A stretch of 64,000 nt of DNA from Acinetobacter sichuanensis. Its GTDB lineage: Bacteria; Pseudomonadota; Gammaproteobacteria; Pseudomonadales; Moraxellaceae. Positions within the stretch are counted from its first letter, which is position 1. The number at the start of each line of letters is the position of its first letter. The stretch lies in assembly GCF_003024515.2 (NCBI RefSeq), contig NZ_PYIX02000009.1, forward strand, positions 1 to 64,000, read 5' to 3'. The position numbers and the translations under genes were made by a program. Of this stretch, positions 1 through 9,825 are shown in pieces. The notes under the pieces are model-generated. The model was given only the letters and a program-made list of their open reading frames with translations, was not told the origin of the DNA and made no database searches.

Positions 1-17
1 GCTACGGAGAATTTAAA

Positions 18-668
18 ATGAGTTATACAAAATTAAGCCGTGATCAAATTGCTGAGCGTGTGGCACAAGACATTCCTGATGGTGCTTATGTCAATTTAGG
101 CATTGGTTTACCGACTAAAATTTCAAGCTATTTACCAAGCGACAAAGACGTATTTTTACACTCTGAAAATGGTCTTTTGGCTTTTGGTCCACCACCTGCT
201 GAAGAAGATCGTGATCCTGAACTGATTAACGCGGGTAAAGAATTTGTGACTCTACTGGATGGCGGTGCTTTCTTCCATCACGGTGACTCATTTGCCATGA
301 TGCGTGGTGGTCACTTAGATATCGCAGTACTTGGTGCTTTCCAGATTGCTGAAAATGGTGATTTGGCGAATTGGCACACAGGCGCACCTGATGCGATTCC
401 TGCGGTTGGCGGTGCGATGGATTTAGCCGTTGGTGCGAAAAAAGTATTTATCACGACCGATCATGTGACTAAAAAAGGCGAGCCGAAAATCGTTGCAGAG
501 CTAACTTATCCAGCTACAGGTTTGAAATGTGTAGACCGTATTTACACTGACCTGTGCGTGATTGATGTGACTGCTGAAGGCATGAAAGTGATTGAAAAAG
601 TGGAAGGTCTTTCATTTGAAGAATTGCAGTCCTTGACGGGTGCAAAACTGATTGATGCGACGGTTTAA
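18..668 (+). CDS. pcaJ: 3-oxoadipate CoA-transferase subunit B (PcaJ)
   Basis: Beta subunit of the succinyl-CoA:3-oxoadipate CoA-transferase, which activates beta-ketoadipate in the cytoplasm at the penultimate step of protocatechuate breakdown. The 216-residue length fits the family. The catalytic glutamate is Glu50 in the SENG motif, preceded by the glycine-rich loop around residues 26-31. The ATG at 18 follows a GGAGA ribosome binding site at 6-10. The partner subunit gene pcaI should lie just left of the window. The next gene in the operon, pcaF, is separated by 133 bp that contain two hairpin repeats. The identification rests on the motif and on the conserved operon order. Confidence 0.96.
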   Translation: MSYTKLSRDQIAERVAQDIPDGAYVNLGIGLPTKISSYLPSDKDVFLHSENGLLAFGPPPAEEDRDPELINAGKEFVTLLDGGAFFHHGDSFAMMRGGHLDIAVLGAFQIAENGDLANWHTGAPDAIPAVGGAMDLAVGAKKVFITTDHVTKKGEPKIVAELTYPATGLKCVDRIYTDLCVIDVTAEGMKVIEKVEGLSFEELQSLTGAKLIDATV

Positions 669-690
669 GACACTTTAGAAATATACAGAA

Positions 691-721
691 TCCCCCTAAA
701 TCCCCCTTTTTCAAAGGGGGA
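691..721 (+). repeat. Hairpin repeat, copy A (pcaJ-pcaF gap)
   Basis: A pyrimidine arm at 691-696, TAAA, then a second pyrimidine arm TCCCCCTTT at 701-709, a TTC loop, and the complementary purine arm AAAGGGGGA at 713-721. The architecture matches copies at 758-787, 52443-52474 and 54221-54250. It probably acts as an mRNA-processing or partial-termination hairpin between pcaJ and pcaF. The role is inferred. Confidence 0.75.
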
Positions 722-757
722 CTTTGACCAATAAATATTTATTTTTCATTGGAAAGT

Positions 758-787
758 CTCCCTCCTTTCAGGAGGGATTAAGGGAGG
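758..787 (-). repeat. Hairpin repeat, copy B (pcaJ-pcaF gap)
   Basis: Read on the minus strand this has the same design as copy A: a pyrimidine arm, TTAAT, a second pyrimidine arm, a 3-nt loop and a purine arm. On the plus strand CCCTCCT (760-766), loop TTC and AGGAGGG (770-776) form the hairpin, followed by ATTAA and GGGAGG at 782-787. It lies 14 bp upstream of the pcaF start and could affect ribosome loading there. Confidence 0.75.
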
Positions 788-801
788 TAAAGGATTTAAA
801 A

Positions 802-2004
802 ATGAAAAACGCATACATTATTGATGCCATCCGTACCCCATTCGGTCGTTATGCAGGTGGACTTGCACCTGTACGTACAGATGACTTAGGCGCATTGCCA
901 ATCAAAGCTTTAATTGAACGTAATCCATCAGTGAACTGGGAAAAAGTTGATGATGTGATTTATGGCTGTGCCAACCAAGCAGGTGAAGATAACCGTAACG
1001 TCGGTCGTATGTCTGCACTTCTTGCAGGTGTGCCATACCAAGTGCCTGCAACTACAGTCAACCGTTTATGCGGTTCATCACTGGATGCTGTGGCAATGGC
1101 AGCACGTGCAATTAAAGCAGGTGAAGCAGATTTGATTATTGCAGGTGGTGTGGAAAGCATGTCTCGTGCTCCATTTGTGATGGGTAAGTCTGAATCTGCT
1201 TATGGTCGCGCACAAAAGCTTGAAGACACTACTATGGGGTGGCGTTTTATCAATCCAAAACTCAAAGAAATGTATGGTGTTGAAACCATGCCTCAGACTG
1301 CGGAAAACGTGGCTGAGCAATTCAACATTAACCGTGCAGATCAGGATCAGTTTGCATTAACCAGTCAACAACGTACAGCTGCTGCACAGGCAAAAGGTTT
1401 CTTCGACAAAGAAATTATTGCAGTGACCATTCCACAGCGCAAAGGTGATGCCATTGTTGTGGCAAAAGATGAACATCCTCGTGCAACCACCATTGAAGCA
1501 TTAACCAAGTTAAAACCTGTGGTGAAAGCTGAAGGTACAGTCACTGCGGGTAATGCATCAGGGATTAATGATGGTGCAGCAGCACTCCTAATCGCTTCTG
1601 ATGATGCGGTTGCAACTTATGGTTTAACAGCTCGTGCCAAAGTGATTGGTGCAACAACAGTCGGTGTTGAACCTCGCATTATGGGCTTTGGTCCTGCACC
1701 TGCGATCAAAAAATTGCTTGCTCAAACAGGTTTAAGCCTTGAGCAGATGGATGTGATTGAACTGAATGAAGCTTTTGCAGCGCAAGCGTTGGCTGTGACC
1801 CGTGATTTAGGCATTGCCGATGGTTCAGAGAAAGTCAATCCAAACGGTGGTGCGATTGCTTTGGGTCATCCACTTGGCGCATCAGGCGCACGTTTGGTGA
1901 TTACAGCGCTGAATCAGCTTGAAGCAACAGGTGGCAAATATGCCCTTTGCTCGATGTGTATTGGTGTAGGTCAAGGCATTGCTTTGATTATTGAAAGAGT
2001 TTAA
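802..2004 (+). CDS. pcaF: 3-oxoadipyl-CoA thiolase (PcaF)
   Basis: Thiolase that cleaves beta-ketoadipyl-CoA with CoA to succinyl-CoA and acetyl-CoA, the last step of the pathway. It has 400 residues, the family length. The acylated cysteine is Cys90 in NRLCGSS, the second catalytic cysteine is Cys386 in CSMCIG, and His356 lies in the GHPLG motif. An upstream in-frame TTG at 724 would add 26 residues made of repeat sequence. The ATG at 802 is preferred because AAAGGA at 789-794 is well spaced from it and the protein then begins with the family-typical [15 protein letters not shown]. The stop is 11 bp before pcaB. Confidence 0.97.
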   Translation: MKNAYIIDAIRTPFGRYAGGLAPVRTDDLGALPIKALIERNPSVNWEKVDDVIYGCANQAGEDNRNVGRMSALLAGVPYQVPATTVNRLCGSSLDAVAMAARAIKAGEADLIIAGGVESMSRAPFVMGKSESAYGRAQKLEDTTMGWRFINPKLKEMYGVETMPQTAENVAEQFNINRADQDQFALTSQQRTAAAQAKGFFDKEIIAVTIPQRKGDAIVVAKDEHPRATTIEALTKLKPVVKAEGTVTAGNASGINDGAAALLIASDDAVATYGLTARAKVIGATTVGVEPRIMGFGPAPAIKKLLAQTGLSLEQMDVIELNEAFAAQALAVTRDLGIADGSEKVNPNGGAIALGHPLGASGARLVITALNQLEATGGKYALCSMCIGVGQGIALIIERV

Positions 2005-2015
2005 GGATCAGCAAA

Positions 2016-3374
2016 ATGAGCCAGTTATTTGCAAGTTTGTTTTATCAAGCTGATGTCACTCAGATTTTTAGTGATCAGGCATTGATTCAATACATGATTA
2101 AGGCAGAAGTTGCTTTGGCGCAGGCGGAAGCTGATGTTGGTGTCATTCCGCAAAGTGCCGCAAGCATTATTGCCCAAGTTGCTGAAGAGCAAGGCATACA
2201 TGCGATTGATTTTGAAAGCTTGGCAACAGCAACTGCATTGGCTGGCAATATTGCAATTCCTTTTGTAAAGCAATTTACTGCTGCTGTAAAAAATGTCGAT
2301 GAAGAAGCTTCTCGTTATGTACACTGGGGTGCAACCAGTCAAGATATCATTGATACTGCGACAATTTTACAAGCAAAAGATGCGTTATCTATCATTCAAA
2401 TACAATTACAAAGTGCTCATGATGTTGCAGTTCATTTAGCAGAACAGTATCGCGATCAGGTCATGATTGGGCGTACATGGTTACAGCAAGGACTACCGAT
2501 TACGTTAGGGCATAAAGCTGCACGTTGGGCAAGTAGTTTTCAGCGTGATTTAGAACGTTTAGAGCAAATAAAATCTCGAGTACTCACTGTTCAATTGGGC
2601 GGTGCGGTTGGTTCTTTAGCATCTATTTTAGATCAAGGTTCGGCAGTTGTTGAGGCTTATGCACAGCGACTTGATTTGTCTAAACCTGATTGCACTTGGC
2701 ATGGCGAACGTGATCGTATACTGGACATTGCCCATTTTTTAGCAGTTGTTACAGGTAATACTGGGAAAATGGCACGTGATTGGTCACTCATGATGCAAAC
2801 AGAAATTGCAGAAGTGTTTGAACCGACAGCTAAAGGACGTGGTGGCTCATCAACAATGCCACACAAGCGTAACCCAGTCGCGGCTGCATCCATTTTGGCA
2901 GCAGCAAATCGAGTACCTGCCTTAATGTCGAGCATGTACCAAAGTATGGTTCAGGAACATGAACGTAGCTTAGGTGCATGGCATGCAGAATGGCTTGCGC
3001 TACCTGAAATTTTTCAGCTTTGTGCAGGTGCATTGCAGCGTACACATGAAGTATTACAAGGCTTAGAAGTTAATTCTGAAAATATGCAGCGTAATATTGA
3101 ATGCACACAAGGTTTGATTATGGCGGAAGCGGTCATGATGGCTTTAGCCCTTAAAATGGGACGCTTAAATGCACATCATTTGGTCGAAGCTGCATGTAAA
3201 AAAGCGGTTGCTGAGCAACGTCATTTACAAGACGTTGTGGCTGAAATTGCAGAGGTTCAGCAGTATTTTAATGTTGAACAATTGCAACAGATATTTAAAC
3301 CTGAGTCTTATTTGGGAAATATTCAAGATCAAATCGAAGCTGTGCTGAAGCATGCTAAAGGAGAGGCAAAGTGA
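2016..3374 (+). CDS. pcaB: 3-carboxy-cis,cis-muconate cycloisomerase (PcaB)
   Basis: Lactonises beta-carboxy-cis,cis-muconate, the ring-cleavage product of protocatechuate, to gamma-carboxymuconolactone. It belongs to the fumarase/aspartase superfamily, shown by the signature GGSSTMPHKRNP in the middle of the chain (about residues 271-282) and the HWGATSQD motif (about residues 104-111). It has 452 residues, as expected for the bacterial cycloisomerase. An AAGGA site at 2003-2007 precedes the ATG. The TGA stop shares a base with the pcaD start, which suggests translational coupling. Confidence 0.96.
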   Translation: MSQLFASLFYQADVTQIFSDQALIQYMIKAEVALAQAEADVGVIPQSAASIIAQVAEEQGIHAIDFESLATATALAGNIAIPFVKQFTAAVKNVDEEASRYVHWGATSQDIIDTATILQAKDALSIIQIQLQSAHDVAVHLAEQYRDQVMIGRTWLQQGLPITLGHKAARWASSFQRDLERLEQIKSRVLTVQLGGAVGSLASILDQGSAVVEAYAQRLDLSKPDCTWHGERDRILDIAHFLAVVTGNTGKMARDWSLMMQTEIAEVFEPTAKGRGGSSTMPHKRNPVAAASILAAANRVPALMSSMYQSMVQEHERSLGAWHAEWLALPEIFQLCAGALQRTHEVLQGLEVNSENMQRNIECTQGLIMAEAVMMALALKMGRLNAHHLVEAACKKAVAEQRHLQDVVAEIAEVQQYFNVEQLQQIFKPESYLGNIQDQIEAVLKHAKGEAK

Positions 3375-4150
3375 TGAACAAGATTATTAATCGACAAGGA
3401 AAGGCTTTAGCAATTCAAGTTGATGGTTTAGATCATGCACCTGTGATTATTTTTTCGAACTCTTTAGGAACTGATCATCACATGTGGGATGAGCAAGTTG
3501 CTTATTTTAAAGAAAATTACAAAGTTGTTCGTTACGATACACGCGGTCATGGTCAAAGTGATGTAATTGAAAACTCTACTTTGGCAAACCTTGGCGAAGA
3601 TGTACTGGATATTTTAGATGCCTTAAATATTACAAAAGCACATTTTTGTGGCATCTCGATGGGTGGTATTACAGGTTTATGGCTTGGGATCAATGCTGCG
3701 GATCGTTTTGAAAGTATTACTGTGGCAAATTCTGCTGCCAAAATTGGACAGGCAGAAGCATGGCTTACACGTGCAGACCAAGTCGAAAAAGAAGGTCTAG
3801 CAGACTTAGTCAAAACCACACATACACGTTGGTTTAGTGAGTCATTTGATTATCAACACGATGACTTAGCACAACGTACGATTCAAAGCTTAGCCGCAAC
3901 ACCAGCTCAAGGTTATGCAGCGTCTTGTCGTGCATTGGCTGATGCAGATGTTCGTGCAGATTTAGCCGAAATTGGTATTCCAACTTTATTGATTTGTGGG
4001 GCGAAAGATCCCGTGACTACACTTCAAGATGGTGAATTTATGCAGTCTAAAATACAGGGCAGTGAGCTTCAAAGCATAGAAGCTTCGCATTTGTCTAATA
4101 TTGAATGCCCTGTAGAGTTTAGCCAGATTTTAACTAAATTCATTGCATAA
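3374..4150 (+). CDS. pcaD: 3-oxoadipate enol-lactonase (PcaD)
   Basis: Alpha/beta hydrolase that opens 3-oxoadipate enol-lactone to beta-ketoadipate. It has 258 residues from the ATG at 3374. A GTG three bases upstream is also possible, but the TGATG overlap with the pcaB stop favours the ATG. The nucleophile is Ser95 in GISMGG, and the catalytic His lies in EASHLSN near the C terminus. The GHGQSD segment at residues 58-63 is typical of the fold. It sits in the conserved order between pcaB and pcaK. Confidence 0.95.
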   Translation: MNKIINRQGKALAIQVDGLDHAPVIIFSNSLGTDHHMWDEQVAYFKENYKVVRYDTRGHGQSDVIENSTLANLGEDVLDILDALNITKAHFCGISMGGITGLWLGINAADRFESITVANSAAKIGQAEAWLTRADQVEKEGLADLVKTTHTRWFSESFDYQHDDLAQRTIQSLAATPAQGYAASCRALADADVRADLAEIGIPTLLICGAKDPVTTLQDGEFMQSKIQGSELQSIEASHLSNIECPVEFSQILTKFIA

Positions 4151-4193
4151 ATTTAACATAGCTTAAAACAGATTTTGCCTAAAGGAGATAGAC

Positions 4194-5549
4194 ATGGCAT
4201 CTCAGGAGAGTACTGTCCTTAAAAAGGGGATGGATGCCCAAGCATTAATCAATAATGCTCCTGTATCAAAATATCAATGGCTGATTGCAATTGTTTGTTT
4301 TCTCATTGTTTTTGTTGATGGGATTGATACGGCTGCAATGGGTTTTATTGCACCTGCATTGGCACAAGATTGGGGTATTGCCAAGGCTGATCTAGGTCCT
4401 GTGATGAGTGCTGCCTTAGGTGGGATGATTTTTGGCGCATTATTTTCAGGTCCACTTGCGGATCGTTTTGGGCGAAAAATTGTTTTAACGATTGCAATGC
4501 TGATTTTTGGCGGCTTTACCTTAGCTTGTGCTTATTCTTCAACTTTAGATCAGTTGGTTATTTTTCGTTTTCTCACAGGAATTGGCTTAGGCGCAGCAAT
4601 GCCAAATGCAACGACTTTATTCTCAGAATATTGTCCTGCCCGTATCCGTTCATTGCTTGTGACATGTATGTTCTGTGGTTATAACCTCGGTATGGCGATC
4701 GGTGGCTTTCTCAGTAGTTGGTTAATCCCAAATTTTGGGTGGCACAGTCTGTTTTTGGTGGGCGGTTGGGCACCACTTATTTTAATGGTCATGGTCGTAC
4801 TTTGGTTGCCTGAATCATATCGTTATCTGATTGTGAAAGGTAATGCCTCAGACAAAGTTAAAAAGATTTTAAATAAAATCGCGCCTGAACAAGTTGCATC
4901 TGTTAATGAATTCCATGTTCCAGAAGAAAAGAGTGAAGCAGCAAATAAAAATTCTGTAATTGGTATGTTGTTTTCAAAATCATATATCAAAGGCACTTTT
5001 TTACTGTGGTTTACCTATTTCATGGGTTTAGTGATTATTTATCTCTTGACCAGTTGGTTGCCAACATTGATGCGTGAAACAGGTGCAAGCATGGAGCATG
5101 CTGCATTTATTGGTGGATTGTTCCAGTTCGGTGGGGTACTCAGTGCGCTATTTATCGGTTGGGCAATGGATAAATTTAACCCTAACCGTGTGATTGCAGG
5201 CTTTTATTTCTTAGCTGGTGTATTCGCTTTTATTGTGGGTCAAAGCTTAAATTATCCAACATTCTTAGCAATATTTATCTTATGTGCAGGTATGGCTGCC
5301 AATGGCGCTCAGTCTGCAATGCCAGCATTAAGTGCTCGTTTCTATCCTACCCAATGTCGTGCAACAGGTGTGGCATGGATGTCAGGTATTGGACGTTTCG
5401 GCGCTGTATTTGGTGCGTGGATTGGTGCGGTATTACTGGGTAATCAGTGGTCATTTACTGCAATTTTATCTTTATTACTTATTCCAGCGACTGCTGCGGC
5501 AATTGCGATCTTAATTAAATCATTTGTTGCACATACAGATGCAACCTAA
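4194..5549 (+). CDS. pcaK: 4-hydroxybenzoate/protocatechuate transporter (PcaK)
   Basis: Inner-membrane proton symporter of the major facilitator superfamily, aromatic acid:H+ symporter (AAHS) group, with 451 residues and about 12 hydrophobic segments. The first segment carries the DGID motif needed for aromatic-acid transport, and the loop between segments 2 and 3 has GPLADRFGRK, the standard MFS motif. An AAAGGAG site precedes the ATG. Its position between pcaD and pcaC supports import of protocatechuate or 4-hydroxybenzoate. Substrate range is inferred from the family. Confidence 0.93.
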   Translation: MASQESTVLKKGMDAQALINNAPVSKYQWLIAIVCFLIVFVDGIDTAAMGFIAPALAQDWGIAKADLGPVMSAALGGMIFGALFSGPLADRFGRKIVLTIAMLIFGGFTLACAYSSTLDQLVIFRFLTGIGLGAAMPNATTLFSEYCPARIRSLLVTCMFCGYNLGMAIGGFLSSWLIPNFGWHSLFLVGGWAPLILMVMVVLWLPESYRYLIVKGNASDKVKKILNKIAPEQVASVNEFHVPEEKSEAANKNSVIGMLFSKSYIKGTFLLWFTYFMGLVIIYLLTSWLPTLMRETGASMEHAAFIGGLFQFGGVLSALFIGWAMDKFNPNRVIAGFYFLAGVFAFIVGQSLNYPTFLAIFILCAGMAANGAQSAMPALSARFYPTQCRATGVAWMSGIGRFGAVFGAWIGAVLLGNQWSFTAILSLLLIPATAAAIAILIKSFVAHTDAT

Positions 5550-5561
5550 GAGGAAATTTTT

Positions 5562-5951
5562 ATGAACGATGAAGAACGTTATCAACAAGGCATTCAGGTT
5601 CGCAGTGAAGTGTTAGGTGAAAAACACGTGCAGCGCTCTTTGGATAATTTGAATGATTTTAATGCAGATTTTCAAAACTTTATCAGTCGTTTTGCATGGG
5701 GAGAGGTGTGGTCACGTCCAGGAATGCCACGCCATACACGTAGTCTAGTCACGATTGCTATTTTGTTGTCATTGGGCAGAACAGATGAACTACGCTTACA
5801 TTTGCGTGCTTGTTTTAACAATGGTGTGACAAAAGACGATTTAAAAGAATTATTTATTCATTCATCACTTTATGCAGGTTTACCTGCGGCAAATGCAGCG
5901 ATGCATATGGCTGAAGAAGTGTTTAAAGAACTCGGCTTAGATGCTGAATAA
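5562..5951 (+). CDS. pcaC: 4-carboxymuconolactone decarboxylase (PcaC)
   Basis: Decarboxylates gamma-carboxymuconolactone to 3-oxoadipate enol-lactone. It is a short 129-residue protein of the CMD/AhpD-like fold, with the conserved helical core PGMPRHTRSLVTIAILLSLG followed by the LHLRA and ELFIH segments that carry conserved histidines. It lies 12 bp after pcaK with AGAGGAAA as ribosome binding site. The neighbours pcaD and pcaHG supply the preceding and following pathway steps. Confidence 0.95.
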   Translation: MNDEERYQQGIQVRSEVLGEKHVQRSLDNLNDFNADFQNFISRFAWGEVWSRPGMPRHTRSLVTIAILLSLGRTDELRLHLRACFNNGVTKDDLKELFIHSSLYAGLPAANAAMHMAEEVFKELGLDAE

Positions 5952-5986
5952 CGAAGTCATAACACGTTAAGGAATTTACTTTTTAA

Positions 5987-6724
<738 letters not shown>

Positions 6725-6741
6725 TACATGGAGTAAATGCT

Positions 6742-7371
6742 ATGAACGGTTGGAATTTCCAAGAATTACATGAAACCCCATCGCAAACAGGTGGACCTTA
6801 TGTTCATATCGGTTTGTTACCTAAACAAGCAGGTATCGAGGTTTTTGAATATAACTTTAATAATGACTTGTTGAAAAATAATCCAGAAGGTCAACGTATC
6901 CGTTTAGAAGGACGTGTATTTGACGGTGTGGGTGTGCCATTACGTGATGTTTTAGTCGAAATTTGGCAAGCTGATGCAAACGGCGTTTATCCAAGTGAGG
7001 CAGATTTTCAAGAGAAAAAAGCAGATCAAAACTTCCAAGGTTGGGGACGTGCTGGCGCAGACTTCCAAACAGGTGTATGGCATTTTAATACCATCAAACC
7101 AAGTACTGTTCCTGGTCGTAAAGGTTCAACACAAGCACCGCATATTAATCTGATTATTTTTGCACGTGGTATCAACTTAGGTTTAAACACACGTGTTTAT
7201 TTTGAAGATGAAGCTGAAGCGAATGCAAAAGATCCTGTATTGAATAGCATTGAGTGGGAGCCTCGTCGCCAAACTTTGATTGCTAAGCGCAGCGAAGAAA
7301 ATGGTGAAATCGTCTATCGCTTTGATATTTATGTTCAAGGCGACAAAGAAACTGTATTTTTCGATATTTAA
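6742..7371 (+). CDS. pcaG: Protocatechuate 3,4-dioxygenase alpha subunit (PcaG)
   Basis: Non-catalytic partner of PcaH in the dioxygenase heteromer. It has 209 residues with the same beta-sandwich fold, recognisable from VEIWQADANG and GRAGADFQTGVWHFNTIKP, and lacks the full tyrosine/histidine iron ligand set of the beta subunit. It follows pcaH by 17 bp with a TGGAG site. It is the last pca gene, and quiB follows after 81 bp that contain a small inverted repeat. Confidence 0.96.
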   Translation: MNGWNFQELHETPSQTGGPYVHIGLLPKQAGIEVFEYNFNNDLLKNNPEGQRIRLEGRVFDGVGVPLRDVLVEIWQADANGVYPSEADFQEKKADQNFQGWGRAGADFQTGVWHFNTIKPSTVPGRKGSTQAPHINLIIFARGINLGLNTRVYFEDEAEANAKDPVLNSIEWEPRRQTLIAKRSEENGEIVYRFDIYVQGDKETVFFDI

Positions 7372-7395
7372 TTAAATACATAGATTTTAAAGTGA

Positions 7396-7430
7396 TGTAC
7401 ATCTGGTGAAACAAAACCACTGGATGTACA
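7396..7430 (+). repeat. Intercistronic inverted repeat between pcaG and quiB
   Basis: TGTACATC (7396-7403) and GATGTACA (7423-7430) are perfect 8-bp arms around 19 bases in which further imperfect pairing is possible (CTGGTG with CCACTGG). There is no T-run behind it, so it is not a standard terminator. A role in mRNA processing or stability between the pca and qui parts of the operon is inferred. Confidence 0.5.
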
Positions 7431-7452
7431 GGAAAAATGATTGGGATTGAAA

Positions 7453-8307
7453 ATGAATAGATTTGCGCTAAAAACATGTTTGACTGTTGCGATTGCGTTG
7501 TCTTGTTCTTTGGTACAGGCAAATACTGCATTGAATACTGTTGAAAATGATACTGTTTATCAGATTAAAAATGTCAATATCGGTGAAATGCCCGTAAAAA
7601 CCATTGTACCGATTACAGCAAAAACCAAAGCACAAGCACTCGAACAAGCCAAAATTATTGCAAATCATCCTGATGCGGATATTGCAGAGTTTCGTATCGA
7701 TTTACTTGATTTTGCTGCTGACAGTAAGCAAGTGATTGCATTGGGGCAGGAACTCAATCAAATTTTAAAAGATAAACCTTTAATTGCAACGATTCGAACT
7801 GCAAATGAAGGCGGACAACTCAAAATCAGTGATGCAGATTATCAAAAAAATTATCGTGCATATTTAAAACAGCCTTTTATGCAATTGCTTGATATTGAAA
7901 TGTTTAGAGATGAGGCGGTTGTTCAACAATTAACACAACTGGCACATCAAAAAAATGTACGCGTTATCATGTCAAATCATGACTTTAACCGTACACCTGA
8001 GCAAGCTGAAATAGAAAAACGTTTGTTAAAACAAGATGTTATGGGGGCTGATATTTTAAAAATCGCAGTGATGCCACAGTCTAAACAAGATGTATTTACC
8101 TTGATGAATGCAACTTTAAATGTCAGCCAGCAAACTAAAAAGCCGTTATTGACTATGTCGATGGCGAAATTGGGTGCAATTTCTCGTATTGCTACTGCCA
8201 ATATGGGTGGAAGTATGAGTTTTGGCATGATTGGTGAGGCTTCTGCACCTGGACAAATTGAAGTTAAACAGCTCAAACAACTTTTAAATATTGTTGAACC
8301 AAACTAA
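7453..8307 (+). CDS. quiB: Catabolic type I 3-dehydroquinate dehydratase, exported (QuiB)
   Basis: Dehydrates 3-dehydroquinate to 3-dehydroshikimate in quinate catabolism. It has the type I aldolase fold: the Schiff-base lysine is Lys203 in ADILKIAVMP, and the general-base histidine is His176 in IMSNHDF. The N terminus MNRFALKTCLTVAIALSCSLVQA is a clear signal peptide, placing the enzyme in the periplasm, unlike biosynthetic AroD/AroQ. The ATG at 7453 gives 284 residues, and the TTG at 7441 only adds four residues. The order quiB-quiC-quiX behind pcaG matches the known Acinetobacter arrangement. Confidence 0.93.
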   Translation: MNRFALKTCLTVAIALSCSLVQANTALNTVENDTVYQIKNVNIGEMPVKTIVPITAKTKAQALEQAKIIANHPDADIAEFRIDLLDFAADSKQVIALGQELNQILKDKPLIATIRTANEGGQLKISDADYQKNYRAYLKQPFMQLLDIEMFRDEAVVQQLTQLAHQKNVRVIMSNHDFNRTPEQAEIEKRLLKQDVMGADILKIAVMPQSKQDVFTLMNATLNVSQQTKKPLLTMSMAKLGAISRIATANMGGSMSFGMIGEASAPGQIEVKQLKQLLNIVEPN

Positions 8308-8333
8308 ATACATCATTACATTAGGGAAAATCA

Positions 8334-9785
8334 ATGAAATCGTCTATTTTTGCGCTGAGTGCTTTGGTTCTCGGTTTAGGAAATCTTAGCCACGCACAAA
8401 CTTTTGTGGTTGATCAATACGCAGATCATGGTGAAAAAGGTACTTTACGTTGGGCTATTGAACAAGCAAATAGTCAGCCTTCAGAAGCACATCAAATTCA
8501 GATTAAAGCTGTGGGGCAAGCGCCTTTTGTCATTTTTCCTGAAAAGCCTTTACCTGAAATTCGTACAGCAGTTTCTATTGTCGGTGAAGCATGGGCAGCC
8601 AATGGTCAATATATTGCAATTGATGGCTCTAAATATGTCAAAGGTACAGGTGTAGAAGCTTGTCCTGGTGCAGTTTCAGGACAGTTTGGTACAAACGTAC
8701 GTACAACAACTTTGCCTGGTTTAGTGCTACGAGATACTCAAAACGTGCAAATTCAGGGACTTGAAGTTAGAAACTTCTGTATAGGCGTGTTAATTAACCG
8801 TGCAAGTAATAATCTGATTCAACACAACAGAATCATGAATAATTATGGTGGCGCGGGTGTTATGCTCACAGGCGATGATGGTCAAGGCGGTTCAACAGCA
8901 ACCACAACCAATAATAACAAAGTATTAAATAACTATTTTCAGGACAATGGTGATGGTCTTGAGTTGACACGAGGTGCAGCATTTAACTTGGTTGCAAATA
9001 ATCAATTTATTTCGACTGCTCAAAATCCTGAGCCTTCACAAGGCATCGAAATTTTATGGGGCAATGACAATAGCATTGTTGGCAATACGTTTAAAAACTA
9101 CTCAGATGGCTTACAAATCAACTGGGGCAAACGCAATTACATTGCTTATAATGAGTTAAGTCATAACTCAATTGGTTTTAATCTTACGGGTGATGGCAAT
9201 ATTTTAGACAGCAATCGACTACATGATAATCGTATTGGTGTTGCGATTCGCTCAGAAAAAGATGCCAATGCGCATATTACATTAACCAAAAACTTGATTT
9301 GGAATAATGGCAAAGATGTTAAACGTTGTGAAGCTGGTGGTTCTTGTGTACCTGAGCAACGTACTGGTGCAATTATTATGAATGTTCCTGCGTTAGAGCA
9401 TGCTGAATTTGTTGGTTCACGTGGTCGTGGTGTGGTGATGGATGAAAATACGTTACAACATACATGTCAAGATGCAACACAACAAAACTGTAATGCCAAA
9501 GCCAATCAAAATATTACTGCACCAACGTTACAAGTGAAACAAGGCGTTGTAACTGTTGAAGTTCAAGCGCAAAAAAATGCAATGTATCGTGTTGAATTTT
9601 TCGGAAATTCGCAAAAAAATGCCAATGAAGCAGAAATCTTCTTAGGTACAGAACAAGTCGTGACTGATGAAAATGGCAAAGCCAAAATTCAATGGAAACC
9701 GACTCAAAAAGTGCAATCAATCACCGCGACCTTAACTGATATTCATGGTGCAAGTTCTGAATTAAGTCCTGCTGTGAAATTGTAA
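8334..9785 (+). CDS. quiC: Periplasmic 3-dehydroshikimate dehydratase (QuiC)
   Basis: Converts 3-dehydroshikimate to protocatechuate, linking quinate/shikimate to the pca pathway. It has 483 residues starting with a signal peptide (MKSSIFALSALVLGLGNLSHA), so it acts in the periplasm. The middle of the chain (about residues 120-330) is a run of N-rich rungs such as NNYFQDNGDGLEL and NSIVGNTFKNYSDGLQI, typical of a right-handed parallel beta-helix. This is unlike the TIM-barrel dehydratases of fungi and Bacillus. The assignment follows the conserved quiBCX order and the family fold. Confidence 0.9.
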   Translation: MKSSIFALSALVLGLGNLSHAQTFVVDQYADHGEKGTLRWAIEQANSQPSEAHQIQIKAVGQAPFVIFPEKPLPEIRTAVSIVGEAWAANGQYIAIDGSKYVKGTGVEACPGAVSGQFGTNVRTTTLPGLVLRDTQNVQIQGLEVRNFCIGVLINRASNNLIQHNRIMNNYGGAGVMLTGDDGQGGSTATTTNNNKVLNNYFQDNGDGLELTRGAAFNLVANNQFISTAQNPEPSQGIEILWGNDNSIVGNTFKNYSDGLQINWGKRNYIAYNELSHNSIGFNLTGDGNILDSNRLHDNRIGVAIRSEKDANAHITLTKNLIWNNGKDVKRCEAGGSCVPEQRTGAIIMNVPALEHAEFVGSRGRGVVMDENTLQHTCQDATQQNCNAKANQNITAPTLQVKQGVVTVEVQAQKNAMYRVEFFGNSQKNANEAEIFLGTEQVVTDENGKAKIQWKPTQKVQSITATLTDIHGASSELSPAVKL

Positions 9786-9825
9786 GGTTATTTATGTTGA
9801 ATCATCTTTGCTTAAGGAAAAGCAT

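Noticed and set aside
724..801. N-terminal extension of pcaF from a TTG start
   Set aside because: The 26 added residues come from hairpin repeat sequence, and the ATG at 802 has a proper ribosome binding site and a family-typical N terminus.
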